This document shows positions 1 through 8,873 of a stretch of 64,000 bases of DNA, in pieces (position 1 is the stretch's first letter; each line of letters begins with the position of its first letter). Position numbers and translations under genes: made by a program. The stretch comes from Oscillospiraceae bacterium (GTDB lineage: Bacteria > Bacillota > Clostridia > Oscillospirales > Oscillospiraceae): assembly GCA_030625685.1 (NCBI GenBank), contig DAOUQJ010000002.1, positions 1 through 64,000 of the forward strand, written 5' to 3'. Below the pieces are notes generated by a model. That model made no database searches. It saw only the letters and a program-made list of their open reading frames with translations, and was not told the origin of the DNA.

Positions 1-63
1 TTTCATGATTCATTTTATCACACTGATGATTCATCAAATAGTCAAATATCTATATTCGCCGAT

Positions 64-531
64 TCAGTCGGTCTCTTCTATCGTATCCGGTTCTTCAATC
101 GCGAGAGTAATAGTCTCAACCTCATCATCCAGCGTCATCACAATTTCATATATGGTCTCTTTTTTAGGAAATAAGTCGCCATCTGTTGTCCGTTTCCTTG
201 TGAACACTGTTTCTGATAATGGCATAGTTTCATCATATCCACCACTTCTTACCCATCCTATTTTATCTGAGCAATCTATTTTAAAATATTTCACCGTTGC
301 AAGTTCCGACACATCACCCCGATACGTCACCGTCAAATTCTTGACAAAATGACTGTCATACTGAAAGTCACTGCCTTCTCTGCCCCAATACGCATAGCCC
401 ACAATGTCATACTCTGCGAGCCAATGTTCGCTCTCACCTCTGTATCGATACTCGTAATGATGCATCTCTGTTTTTCTGCATCCCATAAGTATCATCAGCA
501 AGAAAAGCAACAATAAAACACACCGTTTCAC
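64..531 (-). CDS. Putative lipoprotein of unknown function
   Basis: A 155-residue protein with a basic start (MKR), a hydrophobic stretch of about 14 residues and a lipobox ending LMGC, so the mature protein probably begins at Cys18 and is lipid-anchored outside the membrane. The rest is polar, rich in Tyr, Glu and Thr, and looks like a small beta-rich secreted domain; I recognise no family or catalytic motif. It is a single gene on the minus strand, with a plus-strand membrane gene diverging from it at 723. The reading is clear as a lipoprotein, but the function is unknown. Confidence 0.7.
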   Translation of the reverse strand: MKRCVLLLLFLLMILMGCRKTEMHHYEYRYRGESEHWLAEYDIVGYAYWGREGSDFQYDSHFVKNLTVTYRGDVSELATVKYFKIDCSDKIGWVRSGGYDETMPLSETVFTRKRTTDGDLFPKKETIYEIVMTLDDEVETITLAIEEPDTIEETD

Positions 532-653
532 TGCGATTTCCCCCTAACTCAAACTCTTCAACATTACACTTATTTTACCATAAATACATTTATTTTCATA
601 TCTAGTTTTTTCTCCACACTTGTCTTACCCATACATTCTAACGAATAAGAGAC

Positions 654-682
654 TAGACCTCACATCCTAGCAATGGTATAAT
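654..682 (+). promoter_or_regulatory. Putative extended -10 promoter for the 723 gene
   Basis: A perfect TATAAT at 677-682 is preceded by TGG, giving an extended -10 (TGnTATAAT). A weak -35 (TAGACC, 654-659) lies 17 bp upstream. The coding start is about 40 nt downstream. This is a sequence match only. Confidence 0.45.
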
Positions 683-722
683 TTTACATATATTAATAAG
701 ATTAACTATACTGAAGCTGGGA

Positions 723-1154
723 ATGATACTTTTGAAACACGTAAATTGGAAAGCACTCTCTTACTTTGCCTACGGCTTACTGTTTATACTCCTATTCTAC
801 TTACTGGCAAGAACTCAATTAAATTTTCAATATAGCGCAAAACATATCACCGACAATTATTACCCTCTGCATATGTTAAGCTCTCTACTTTTTTGTCTTT
901 TGGGGTTTTTATCTACAAAACAGTGGTTTCTGTATATCAAGTCCAAAGAAAAATCCATTCACTTCAAACTCTTGGCATTAGGGATTGTTTTACTCATCTT
1001 GTGTCTCATACCCATACTACAATGGATGATTTGGTTGGGTCTTCATTCAAATTTATTTGCCTTTATTCTGCAATCTACATATGTCAATCATGCCATCAGC
1101 ATGCTAGCAGGCGTGGTCATCGGCAAATCCTTCACTAACAACCCACAAAGCTAG
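723..1154 (+). CDS. Small polytopic membrane protein, unknown
   Basis: A 143-residue, strongly hydrophobic protein with about four predicted membrane segments (near residues 14-30, 48-66, 79-104 and 112-132) and short polar loops. I recognise no family. The ATG at 723 lies behind a weak purine stretch; a TTG at 732 is an alternative start. It is monocistronic and diverges from the lipoprotein gene. A function such as small transporter or bacteriocin-immunity-like protein would be guesswork. Confidence 0.55.
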   Translation: MILLKHVNWKALSYFAYGLLFILLFYLLARTQLNFQYSAKHITDNYYPLHMLSSLLFCLLGFLSTKQWFLYIKSKEKSIHFKLLALGIVLLILCLIPILQWMIWLGLHSNLFAFILQSTYVNHAISMLAGVVIGKSFTNNPQS

Positions 1155-1296
1155 TGTACATGCATATACATGTAAACTGCTATCTACACCCTACACAGAA
1201 TCCTTTCCCTTTGTGAAACTCTATTTCTTTCAATACAGCAATATTAATTCCTTATTACTTAGCAAACCCTTTTTCCTTTATTTCGAAATTTAAAAA

Positions 1297-1329
1297 CCCC
1301 TCTGATGTAGTGTTCTTACATCGGAGGGG
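1297..1329 (-). terminator. Rho-independent terminator of the ftsY-HIT operon
   Basis: An inverted repeat of 13 bp (one G-T wobble) with a 6-7 nt loop, followed on the minus strand by five T residues. It lies 44 bp after the HIT stop codon. Confidence 0.8.
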
Positions 1330-1372
1330 TTGTATTTCTATGTTTGCTAAAGCATCACATGCTATCAAATCA

Positions 1373-1711
1373 TCAGCCTGGAGGCCATGTAAAGTTTCTT
1401 CCTGCTAACACGTGGAAGTGCAAATGGAACACCGTTTGTCCTGCGCTTTCTCCACAGTTGGAGACCACACGAAAATCACCCAAGTTCATTTCTTTTGCAA
1501 GTTTTGTAATCACAGAAAAGATATGTCCAACCACTGCTTCCTGTTCTTCCGTCACCTCTCCACAAGAGACAATGTGTTCTTTCGGAATCACCAAAAAATG
1601 CGTGGGCGCTTTCGGGTCAATGTCATGAAAGGCATAGACCTTGTCGTCTTCATAAATCTTGTTGGATGGAATGTCGCCACTGATAATTTTACAAAATAAA
1701 CAATCTGCCAC
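1373..1711 (-). CDS. HIT-family nucleotide hydrolase (HinT-like)
   Basis: A 112-residue histidine-triad protein. The signature HLHFHVL is present near residues 96-102, with the usual N-terminal CLFCKIISGDIPS motif and the conserved PKEH segment. HinT proteins hydrolyse purine nucleoside phosphoramidates and acyl-adenylates, including aminoacyl-AMP. Lying 19 bp behind alaS and downstream of leuS, it is well placed to remove aminoacyl-adenylate side products, though this is an inference. Length and ending (WPPG) match the short bacterial HinT class. It is the last gene before the terminator at 1297-1329. Confidence 0.93.
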   Translation of the reverse strand: MADCLFCKIISGDIPSNKIYEDDKVYAFHDIDPKAPTHFLVIPKEHIVSCGEVTEEQEAVVGHIFSVITKLAKEMNLGDFRVVSNCGESAGQTVFHLHFHVLAGRNFTWPPG

Positions 1712-1730
1712 AGTCGTTTCCTCCTTCTAC

Positions 1731-4373
1731 TTACGATAACTTGCTTTGCACAAATTCATAAACGGATGCCAGTGCTTCGCCTAGTTTGGATAGGTCACTG
1801 CCGCCACCCATCGCACTGTCAGGCTTACCGCCACCTTTACCACCACAGATGGCAGTGGTGTGCCGAATGATGTCCCCAGCTTTGACGCCTTGTTTCACAG
1901 CCGTTTTGCCACAGACAGCTAGGAAGGTGATTTTATCCCCACTGACGGATGCCAAAACAGCAACGACTGCATCTTCTTTATCTTTGAGAAATCCGCCCAT
2001 TTGACGCAGTGCATCGGCATCCGCATTCTCAAGTGTAGTTGTGAGCACTTTTAAACCGCCAATGTCCTTAGCATCGCCAAGCAAATTGCCAACAGCGCCA
2101 AGACTTTCTTTTTGCTTATACTGCTCAAGTTCTTTTCTCAAACGCTTCATTTCCTGCATTTCCGCTTGCAGTTTTTCTTCAAGCTCCTGCGGACGTACTT
2201 TTAGTGTTTCCGCAAGGCTTAAATGCGCTCTTTCTGTTTTAAGCAGGTTATCATAACTTTGCGCGCCTGTGAGTCCTTCAATTCTGCGCACCCCAGATGC
2301 CACAGAAAATTCTGAAACAATGTGGAATAGCCCGGCTTTTGCAGTATTATCCAAATGCGTGCCACCACAAAGTTCGACTGAAATATCACCCATAGAAATG
2401 ACTCGCACAGAGTCGCCATATTTTTCACCAAAGAGCGCAGTTGCACCTTTTTGTTTCGCTTCCTCAATGGCCATTTCTTCTGTTTTAATGTCATGCCCTT
2501 CCAAAATGGCTTCGTTCACTTGGCGTTCCACTTCGATGATTTCTTCTGTTGTCATCGCTGAGAAATGTGTGAAGTCAAAGCGCAGTTTGTCAGGCTCTAC
2601 TAGAGAACCTGCTTGGTGAACATGTTCACCCAAGACATTGCCAAGCGCTGTTTGCAGCAAATGTGTCGCAGAGTGCGCACGTTTGATGGCATGACGGCGG
2701 GCTTCATCATAGGTTGCCACGACACTATCTCCCACATTCAGCGTGCCTTTTTCCACTTTGCCATAGTGCATGTATTTATCGCCCTTGTTTTTGCGCACGT
2801 CATAGACACTAATAGAAACAGCATCATTAGCAATTGTGCCAAAGTCTGCTACTTGACCACCCATTTCTGCATAAAATGGAGTTTTGTCTAAGACCACAAT
2901 AACATCGGCACCTTCCGTCGCAGAAACTTGTTTTTCTTCCTCTGCAACGATAGCTAGCACTTCTGCTTTGACATCATTTTGCGCATAGCCAACAAACTGT
3001 GTAGCTTTCATGTCTTGACCAAATTCAATGCCTGTCCAGCCAAGATCGCCCATTGCTTCTCTGGCTTTTCTTGCACGCTCACGTTGTTGCTCCATTTCGG
3101 CATTGAAGCCCACTCTGTCGAGTGTCATGCCTGCATCGCTTGCCATTTCTTCTGTCAAGTCAATTGGGAAGCCATAGGTGTCATACAGTTTGAAAGCATC
3201 CGCTCCGTCAAACTGTGTTTTGCCTTCTTTTTTGTAGCCAGCGAGCAAATCAGCAAAGATTTTCATCCCCGCATCAATGGTTTTCCCAAAGTTCTTTTCT
3301 TCTTCTAGAATGACTTTGATGATGTAAGATTCTTTTTCTTTTAGGTCTGTATAGTGCCCCGCATTCTCTTCAATGACTGTTTGACAGACATCAAACAAAA
3401 ACGGATCATTGACACCCAACATTTTGCCGTGTCTCGCTGCTCTGCGGAGTAGCCGGCGAAGCACATATCCTCTGCCTTCGTTGGAAGGCAAGACCCCATC
3501 ACAAATCATAAATACAGCAGAGCGAATGTGGTCTGTAATAATGCGCAAAGAAATGTCCTTTTCTTTCGCCTCTCCATAATGCACACCGGTGAGTTTAGAC
3601 ACTTTGTCTGTGATGTGCATAACAGTATCAACATCAAAGAGGGAAGAAACGCCCTGACAAATGACAGCCAAACGCTCTAAACCCATGCCTGTGTCAATGT
3701 TTTTCTGTGCAAGTTCTGTATAGTTGCCTTCTCCATCATTGTTAAACTGAGAAAACACGTTGTTCCACACTTCCATATAACGGTCACAGTCGCAACCTGG
3801 GTAGCAAGTGTCTTTTCCACAGCCATGTTCTTCACCACGGTCATAATACACCTCTGAGGATGGACCACAAGGGCCTGCACCATGTTCCCAGAAGTTATCT
3901 TCTTTACCGAGTTTCACAATTTTATCTACCGGCACACCGATGTCATCTCTCCAAATGGCATAGGCTTCATCATCTTCCAAGTAAACGGAAGGATAGAGTT
4001 TTTCTGGGTTAAGCCCCACCCACTTTTCGTCGGTTAAAAACTCCCAAGTCCATGCAATGGATTCTTTTTTAAAGTAATCTCCAAAGGAGAAATTGCCGAG
4101 CATTTCAAAATATGTACCATGACGCGCTGTCTTGCCGATATTTTCAATATCACCTGTGCGAATGCACTTTTGACAAGTGCAAATGCGACGTCTTGGTGGC
4201 TCTTGCTCCCCTGTAAAATATGGCTTCATTGGTGCCATACCTGAATTGATGAGGAGCAAGGAAGGGTCATTTTCAGGAACTAGAGAGAAACTAGCCAAAC
4301 GAAGGTGATCTTTCGTTTCAAAAAACGATAAGAACATCTCCCTGAGTTCGTTGACACCAAAATTTTTAGACAT
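1731..4373 (-). CDS. alaS: Alanyl-tRNA synthetase
   Basis: Class II synthetase that charges tRNA-Ala in the cytoplasm. It is about 880 residues with the full layout: catalytic core (motif 2 region RICTCQKCIRTGDIENIG, GHGTYFEML-like motif), an editing domain with HSATHLLQ and the CGGTHLDNT zinc/editing motif, a coiled coil and the C-terminal C-Ala domain. I place the start at the ATG at 4373 because GGAGG lies 9 nt upstream; the in-frame ATG at 4382 directly abuts that GGAGG. It follows leuS by about 40 bp in the same operon. No T-box leader fits in that gap, so it is not controlled separately by one. Confidence 0.97.
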   Translation of the reverse strand: MSKNFGVNELREMFLSFFETKDHLRLASFSLVPENDPSLLLINSGMAPMKPYFTGEQEPPRRRICTCQKCIRTGDIENIGKTARHGTYFEMLGNFSFGDYFKKESIAWTWEFLTDEKWVGLNPEKLYPSVYLEDDEAYAIWRDDIGVPVDKIVKLGKEDNFWEHGAGPCGPSSEVYYDRGEEHGCGKDTCYPGCDCDRYMEVWNNVFSQFNNDGEGNYTELAQKNIDTGMGLERLAVICQGVSSLFDVDTVMHITDKVSKLTGVHYGEAKEKDISLRIITDHIRSAVFMICDGVLPSNEGRGYVLRRLLRRAARHGKMLGVNDPFLFDVCQTVIEENAGHYTDLKEKESYIIKVILEEEKNFGKTIDAGMKIFADLLAGYKKEGKTQFDGADAFKLYDTYGFPIDLTEEMASDAGMTLDRVGFNAEMEQQRERARKAREAMGDLGWTGIEFGQDMKATQFVGYAQNDVKAEVLAIVAEEEKQVSATEGADVIVVLDKTPFYAEMGGQVADFGTIANDAVSISVYDVRKNKGDKYMHYGKVEKGTLNVGDSVVATYDEARRHAIKRAHSATHLLQTALGNVLGEHVHQAGSLVEPDKLRFDFTHFSAMTTEEIIEVERQVNEAILEGHDIKTEEMAIEEAKQKGATALFGEKYGDSVRVISMGDISVELCGGTHLDNTAKAGLFHIVSEFSVASGVRRIEGLTGAQSYDNLLKTERAHLSLAETLKVRPQELEEKLQAEMQEMKRLRKELEQYKQKESLGAVGNLLGDAKDIGGLKVLTTTLENADADALRQMGGFLKDKEDAVVAVLASVSGDKITFLAVCGKTAVKQGVKAGDIIRHTTAICGGKGGGKPDSAMGGGSDLSKLGEALASVYEFVQSKLS

Positions 4374-4413
4374 TTGGTTCATCCTCCAATATTCTTCTCT
4401 TTCTTCGTGTTGC

Positions 4414-6828
4414 TTACGCTTTTGGTTTCACAATCAAGTTGATCAGTTTATTTGGTACCAAAATCGTTTTGATGATTTCTTTATCCGCAAGCAGTTTCGC
4501 CATTTTTTCATCTTGACAAACCGCATCAATGACCGCTTGTTCTTCACTGTCAGCTGGCATTGGAATGGTTGTTTTGAGTTTGCCTCCAAGCTGAACTGCA
4601 ATGGTCACTTCAGAATCCACTGTTTTTTCAAGTTCAAATTCTGGCCAAGCTTGCTGATTTGCCATGCCTTCTAGACCCAACTGCTCCCAAAGTTCATCTG
4701 CCATATGAGGTGCAAATGGAGAAAGCATGAGAAGCAAGTCTTTCATTTCTGCACGGTTCACACCTTTATCATAAAACTCATTGGTGAGGCTCATCAGTGC
4801 CGCAATTGCTGTGTTGAATTTCATGGCTTCAATGTCTTCGCCTACTTTTTTGATGGTCTTATGCATGGTGCTTTCATTGTCAGCGCTGTATGTATCTCCG
4901 TCTTGCAAACGAGACATTAAGTTCCACACACGGTCTAAGAATCTCTTACAGCCTTTGACTGCATTGTCAGACCAAGACGCCACTTTTTCAAAGTCACCAA
5001 TGAACATGATGTACATGCGCATGGTGTCTGTGCCATACTCTGCAATGACGTCATCTGGATTGATGACATTGCCCAAAGATTTGGACATTTTTTCGCCACC
5101 TTCGCCCAAAATCATACCGTGGCTCGTGCGTTTTGCATAAGGTTCTGCATGTGGCACAATGCCTAAATCATACAACACTTTATGCCAAAAACGAGAATAG
5201 AGTAGATGCAATGTGGTGTGTTCCATACCGCCATTGTACCAATCTACTTGACCCCAATATTTGAGTGCTTCTTCACTGGCAAGTGCATCTGGATTGTGAT
5301 TATCCATATAGCGCAAATAATACCAAGATGAGCCCGCCCATTGTGGCATGGTGTCGGTTTCTCTTTTTGCTGCGCCCCCACAACATGGGCAAGTTGTTTC
5401 TACCCAGTCAGTGAGTTTTGATAGTGGGCTCTCACCTGTTTGGGTTGGCTCATAGCTTTCCACTTCAGGCAAGAGAAGTGGCAACTGTTCTTCTGGTAGT
5501 GGCACCCAACCGCATTTTTCGCAGTGCACCATTGGAATGGGTTCACCCCAGTAACGTTGACGGGAGAAGACCCAGTCACGCAATTTATAGTTGACTTTTT
5601 CATATCCTAGGTTGTTGTCATCGAGCCATTTGATCATCGTAGGAATGGCTTCTTTGACGCTCATGCCATTGAGGAAATCGGAATTTACCATAATAGCGGT
5701 TTCATCTTTTGTCGTAAAGGCCGCTTCTTCCACATTGCCACCAGAAACTACTTCGACAATGTCACAACCAAATACTTTGGCAAACTCCCAGTCACGCTCA
5801 TCATGCGCAGGAACTGCCATAATTGCGCCAGTGCCGTAAGACATAAGTACATAATCAGAAATAAAGATCGGAATCTCTTTTCCACTCACTGGGTTGATGC
5901 CTTGCACACCCAAGAGTTTCACGCCAGTTTTTTCTTTCACAAGTTCTGTGCGTTCAAAATCTGATTTGCGAGCAGATGCTTCTACATAGGCAGTGACTTC
6001 ATCCCAGTTTTGCAAGCTGTCTTTCCATGCATTGATGTATGGATGCTCTGGAGATAAGACCATATAGGTTGCGCCAAACAGAGTATCAGGACGCGTTGTA
6101 AAGACTTCTAGTTTGTCCCCTTTGGTGGTTTGGAATGTCACTTCAGCACCTGTAGAGCGGCCAATCCAGTTGACTTGTTGTGCCTTTACTCTGTCGATGT
6201 AGTCAAGTCCATCCAAATCGTCGATGAGACGCTGTGCATACTCCGTGATTTTGAGCATCCATTGGCTTTTGTCTTTGCGCACAACAGAAGAATTACAGCG
6301 CTCACAAGTGCCATTGGTCACTTCTTCGTTTGCAAGCACACAAAGACAGCTTGTACACCAGTTGACAGGCATGGATGTTTTATATGCTAAGCCCTTTTTG
6401 TAAAGCTGTAAGAATATCCATTGTGTCCACTTATAATATTCAGGGTTTGTAGTATCTACTTCTCTATCCCAATCGAAAGAATACCCCAACTTTTTAAGTT
6501 GTTTGCGAAAGTTTTCAATGTTGTCATGGGTTACTTTTGCAGGGTGAATGCGATTTTTAATCGCATAGTTTTCTGTTGGCAAACCAAAGGCATCATAGCC
6601 CATAGGAAAGAGCACATTATAGCCATTCATTCTGCGTTTTCTTGCAATAACATCCATTGCTGTATATGGTCTGGCATGTCCTACATGCAGACCTTGTCCA
6701 GATGGGTATGGAAACTCAACAAGTCCATAAAACTTTGGTTTCTCTCCATTTTGCTCTGTTTTATAACAAGTAGAAAGTTCCCATTTTTCTTGCCATTTTC
6801 GCTCTATTTGCTCAAAATCATATTTCAC
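4414..6828 (-). CDS. leuS: Leucyl-tRNA synthetase
   Basis: Class I synthetase that charges tRNA-Leu, 804 residues. The HIGH-type motif appears as HVGHARPY, and KMSKSLGNVINP is the KMSKS loop. The CP1 editing domain (TRPDTLFGATYMV, then MAVPAHDERDWEFA) is intact. Four cysteines (CTSC/CERC region, and CEKC with CPCC) suggest zinc-binding insertions. It starts with GTG at 6828, preceded by AAGGAAG. It lies between rsfS and alaS in the operon, without its own leader. Confidence 0.97.
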   Translation of the reverse strand: MKYDFEQIERKWQEKWELSTCYKTEQNGEKPKFYGLVEFPYPSGQGLHVGHARPYTAMDVIARKRRMNGYNVLFPMGYDAFGLPTENYAIKNRIHPAKVTHDNIENFRKQLKKLGYSFDWDREVDTTNPEYYKWTQWIFLQLYKKGLAYKTSMPVNWCTSCLCVLANEEVTNGTCERCNSSVVRKDKSQWMLKITEYAQRLIDDLDGLDYIDRVKAQQVNWIGRSTGAEVTFQTTKGDKLEVFTTRPDTLFGATYMVLSPEHPYINAWKDSLQNWDEVTAYVEASARKSDFERTELVKEKTGVKLLGVQGINPVSGKEIPIFISDYVLMSYGTGAIMAVPAHDERDWEFAKVFGCDIVEVVSGGNVEEAAFTTKDETAIMVNSDFLNGMSVKEAIPTMIKWLDDNNLGYEKVNYKLRDWVFSRQRYWGEPIPMVHCEKCGWVPLPEEQLPLLLPEVESYEPTQTGESPLSKLTDWVETTCPCCGGAAKRETDTMPQWAGSSWYYLRYMDNHNPDALASEEALKYWGQVDWYNGGMEHTTLHLLYSRFWHKVLYDLGIVPHAEPYAKRTSHGMILGEGGEKMSKSLGNVINPDDVIAEYGTDTMRMYIMFIGDFEKVASWSDNAVKGCKRFLDRVWNLMSRLQDGDTYSADNESTMHKTIKKVGEDIEAMKFNTAIAALMSLTNEFYDKGVNRAEMKDLLLMLSPFAPHMADELWEQLGLEGMANQQAWPEFELEKTVDSEVTIAVQLGGKLKTTIPMPADSEEQAVIDAVCQDEKMAKLLADKEIIKTILVPNKLINLIVKPKA

Positions 6829-6867
6829 TTTGATTCCACTTCCTTCTTTTTCTCTTATCTAAAGCCA

Positions 6868-7230
6868 TTAGGCGTTGTTTACATATTCTGCAATGTCAAT
6901 GGTTGTTGCATCAGCCCACATGCGATCAAGGGCATAAAACTCTCTGGCTTCTTCAGAAAATAGATGCAAAATCACATCACCATAGTCTTGCAAAATCCAA
7001 GTGCCACCACGGTGTCCTTCAATGTGATGCGGATAAATCCCCTCTTGTTTCATTGCAAGTTCAGCTGCATCTGCCAATGCTTTGAGTTGTGGCGCAGAAG
7101 TACCTGAACAGATGACAAAATAATCTGCCAAAGTGCTGATTTCATTTGTTTGCAAGAGTGCAATTTCTTTTCCTCGTTTTGTATCCAATGCCTTTACAAG
7201 GGCAATTGCCATTTCTTTTGGAGTTAGCAT
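6868..7230 (-). CDS. rsfS: Ribosomal silencing factor
   Basis: A 120-residue RsfS/Iojap-family protein with the typical LADYFVICSG and HHIEGHRGGTWILQDYGDV motifs. RsfS binds ribosomal protein uL14 on the 50S subunit and blocks subunit joining when nutrients are low. It has the normal family length. The usual Bacillota order nadD-yqeK-(LCP)-rsfS is kept here. ATG at 7230 follows a GAAAGGA site. Confidence 0.95.
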   Translation of the reverse strand: MLTPKEMAIALVKALDTKRGKEIALLQTNEISTLADYFVICSGTSAPQLKALADAAELAMKQEGIYPHHIEGHRGGTWILQDYGDVILHLFSEEAREFYALDRMWADATTIDIAEYVNNA

Positions 7231-7307
7231 AAATAATTAGTTTCCTTTCTATCGTTCAATATATGGTATTCATTCGTTTGATTTATTTCATTTCATGTGC
7301 CATTCGA

Positions 7308-8873
7308 TTATTCAAAATCACCCGATTCCACAGGCAGTGTTTGAGATGGTTCTGTGGGTATTTCAGGCTCTGCAGGCGCTTCAGGTTCTGTTGGTGTCTC
7401 AGGCTCTGTTGGCGTTTCAGGCTCAGTTGGCGTTTCAGGCTCTGTTGGTGTTTCAGGCTCAGTTGGCGTTTCAGGCTCTGTTGGTGTTTCAGGCTCTGTT
7501 GGTGTTTCAGGCTCTGTTGGCGTTTCAGGCTCTGTTGGTGTTTCAGGCTCTGTTGGCGTTTCAGGTTCTGTTGGTGTTTCAGGCTCTGTTGGCGTTTCAG
7601 GTTCTGTTGGTGTTTCAGGCTCTAATCCATCCGTTGGATTGTCTCCCTCTTCGCCTTCATTCTCTTCCTCGAGTGCTTCTTGTTCCTCTAAATATGTCAA
7701 ATACGCATCATTTGCACGCGTATCAGCCAGTCTTCCTGTGCTGGATGTGATGGTTCCATCTGCATTTACCATCATAATATCCAATTCATAGGTTTTCAAT
7801 GCATCCTCATAGGGATTAAAGTGTTCATTCACCAATTTCACAAGTTGATTGGTATATGGCACAACATAGGATAAATAAATTTCATAGCTTCGGCTGAACA
7901 CAGCAACATCTCTACATGGCATCGTGTGAAAAGCAATGTCTTCTTCTTCCAACCCACCAAAAATCGCTTTATCTGCAAACCAAGCTAGATTTTGCATGGA
8001 TAAATTTGTGTCCACATGTGTGGCAAACACATCTGCGAGTTGCTGAATTCTAGCCACACTGCTAATCGACAAACATTCCTTTGCCACGGCTTTCAAAAAC
8101 TCCTGTTGGGTCTCTATGCGCCCCAAATCACCGTTGGCATAGCCACGATATCGAATCAGTTGCATAGCTTTTTCGCCATCGAGCACTTGTTCCCCTTTTT
8201 TAAGGTTGATGAGCAATTTTTGGTCATCATCCCGATAATACATATTTTTCGGCACATCGAAGGTAACGCCACCAAGCGCATCCACCATTGCGCCAACGGC
8301 ATCCCACTCTACGACAACCTGAAAATCTGGTGTAAATCCGACAAGCTGAGAAATCTCACTGTCCAAGGCTTTGATGCCTTTTTCACCACCGCCATACACA
8401 TTGTAAACTGCGTTAATTTTCTTCACATCCCAAGACACATTGACCATGGTGTCTCGCGGAATGTGCATCACGTCAAGGGTTTGGTTGACTGTGTCATAGG
8501 ACATAAGCAAAATGGTATCGGTATTGCCACCACCGCCTGTATCACGACCGATGATCAAAAAGGTATAATAATCTTCTTTTCTGTCTCCCGACACGCGCAC
8601 AGGTCGCTCCATATCGGATAAGTGTATATCGTCTTCGTCAGAATCACTCGGAGGTTTAGGTATCTCTCCTATCGTTGGCACGTCTGGTTTCGCTACTTGA
8701 GGCTTATCCAAAAACAGCTTCCAACTAGCTATCGCCATAAGCGACAAAGCAGTAAGAATCAGCACTGTGATTATCACGATACGAATGATACGCCTTTGTT
8801 TTTCTTTCGTATGTTTATCTATAAATTGGGCAAATCCGGATTGCTCCTCTTTGTTCATTCGTTTTCCGCTCAT
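7308..8873 (-). CDS. LytR-CpsA-Psr (LCP) wall-polymer transferase with TEPETP repeat tail
   Basis: A 521-residue membrane protein: a cytoplasmic N-terminus of about 30 residues, one membrane helix (about 34-54), then the extracellular LCP domain (LIIGRDTGGGGNTDTILLM, IPRDTMVNV, RYRGYANGDLGRI) carrying the Arg and Asp residues that bind the polyprenyl-pyrophosphate polymer. LCP enzymes attach teichoic acids or capsular glycans to peptidoglycan. After the LCP domain comes an acidic linker and a Pro/Glu/Thr tail made of 6-residue TEPETP units. This tail probably spans the wall as a stalk or is a flexible spacer. The start overlaps the nadD/yqeK stop (ATGA), so translation is coupled. Confidence 0.92.
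   Translation of the reverse strand: MSGKRMNKEEQSGFAQFIDKHTKEKQRRIIRIVIITVLILTALSLMAIASWKLFLDKPQVAKPDVPTIGEIPKPPSDSDEDDIHLSDMERPVRVSGDRKEDYYTFLIIGRDTGGGGNTDTILLMSYDTVNQTLDVMHIPRDTMVNVSWDVKKINAVYNVYGGGEKGIKALDSEISQLVGFTPDFQVVVEWDAVGAMVDALGGVTFDVPKNMYYRDDDQKLLINLKKGEQVLDGEKAMQLIRYRGYANGDLGRIETQQEFLKAVAKECLSISSVARIQQLADVFATHVDTNLSMQNLAWFADKAIFGGLEEEDIAFHTMPCRDVAVFSRSYEIYLSYVVPYTNQLVKLVNEHFNPYEDALKTYELDIMMVNADGTITSSTGRLADTRANDAYLTYLEEQEALEEENEGEEGDNPTDGLEPETPTEPETPTEPETPTEPETPTEPETPTEPETPTEPETPTEPETPTEPETPTEPETPTEPETPTEPETPTEPETPTEPEAPAEPEIPTEPSQTLPVESGDFE
7387..7620. repeat. 18-bp minisatellite, 13 units, inside the LCP gene
   Basis: Thirteen tandem 18-bp units (TCTGTTGGTGTTTCAGGC with a few third-position changes), each coding TEPETP on the minus strand. 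Flanking degenerate units extend it slightly. Because the unit is a multiple of three, copy-number change keeps the frame and alters only stalk length. Near-identity of units implies recent slippage or unequal exchange. Confidence 0.95.

Noticed and set aside
1157-1174. TACATG-CATATA-CATGTA inverted repeat
   Set aside because: Only 6-bp AT-rich arms without T-run or nearby promoter; not distinct from chance.
4374-4413. T-box leader for alaS
   Set aside because: The gap between leuS and alaS is about 40 bp, too short for a T-box.
7263-7791. Repeat-rich plus-strand frames (Gly-Val-Ser-Gly and Phe-Arg-Leu-Cys type)
   Set aside because: They are antisense shadows of the TEPETP minisatellite inside the LCP gene; an 18-bp repeat keeps all frames open.
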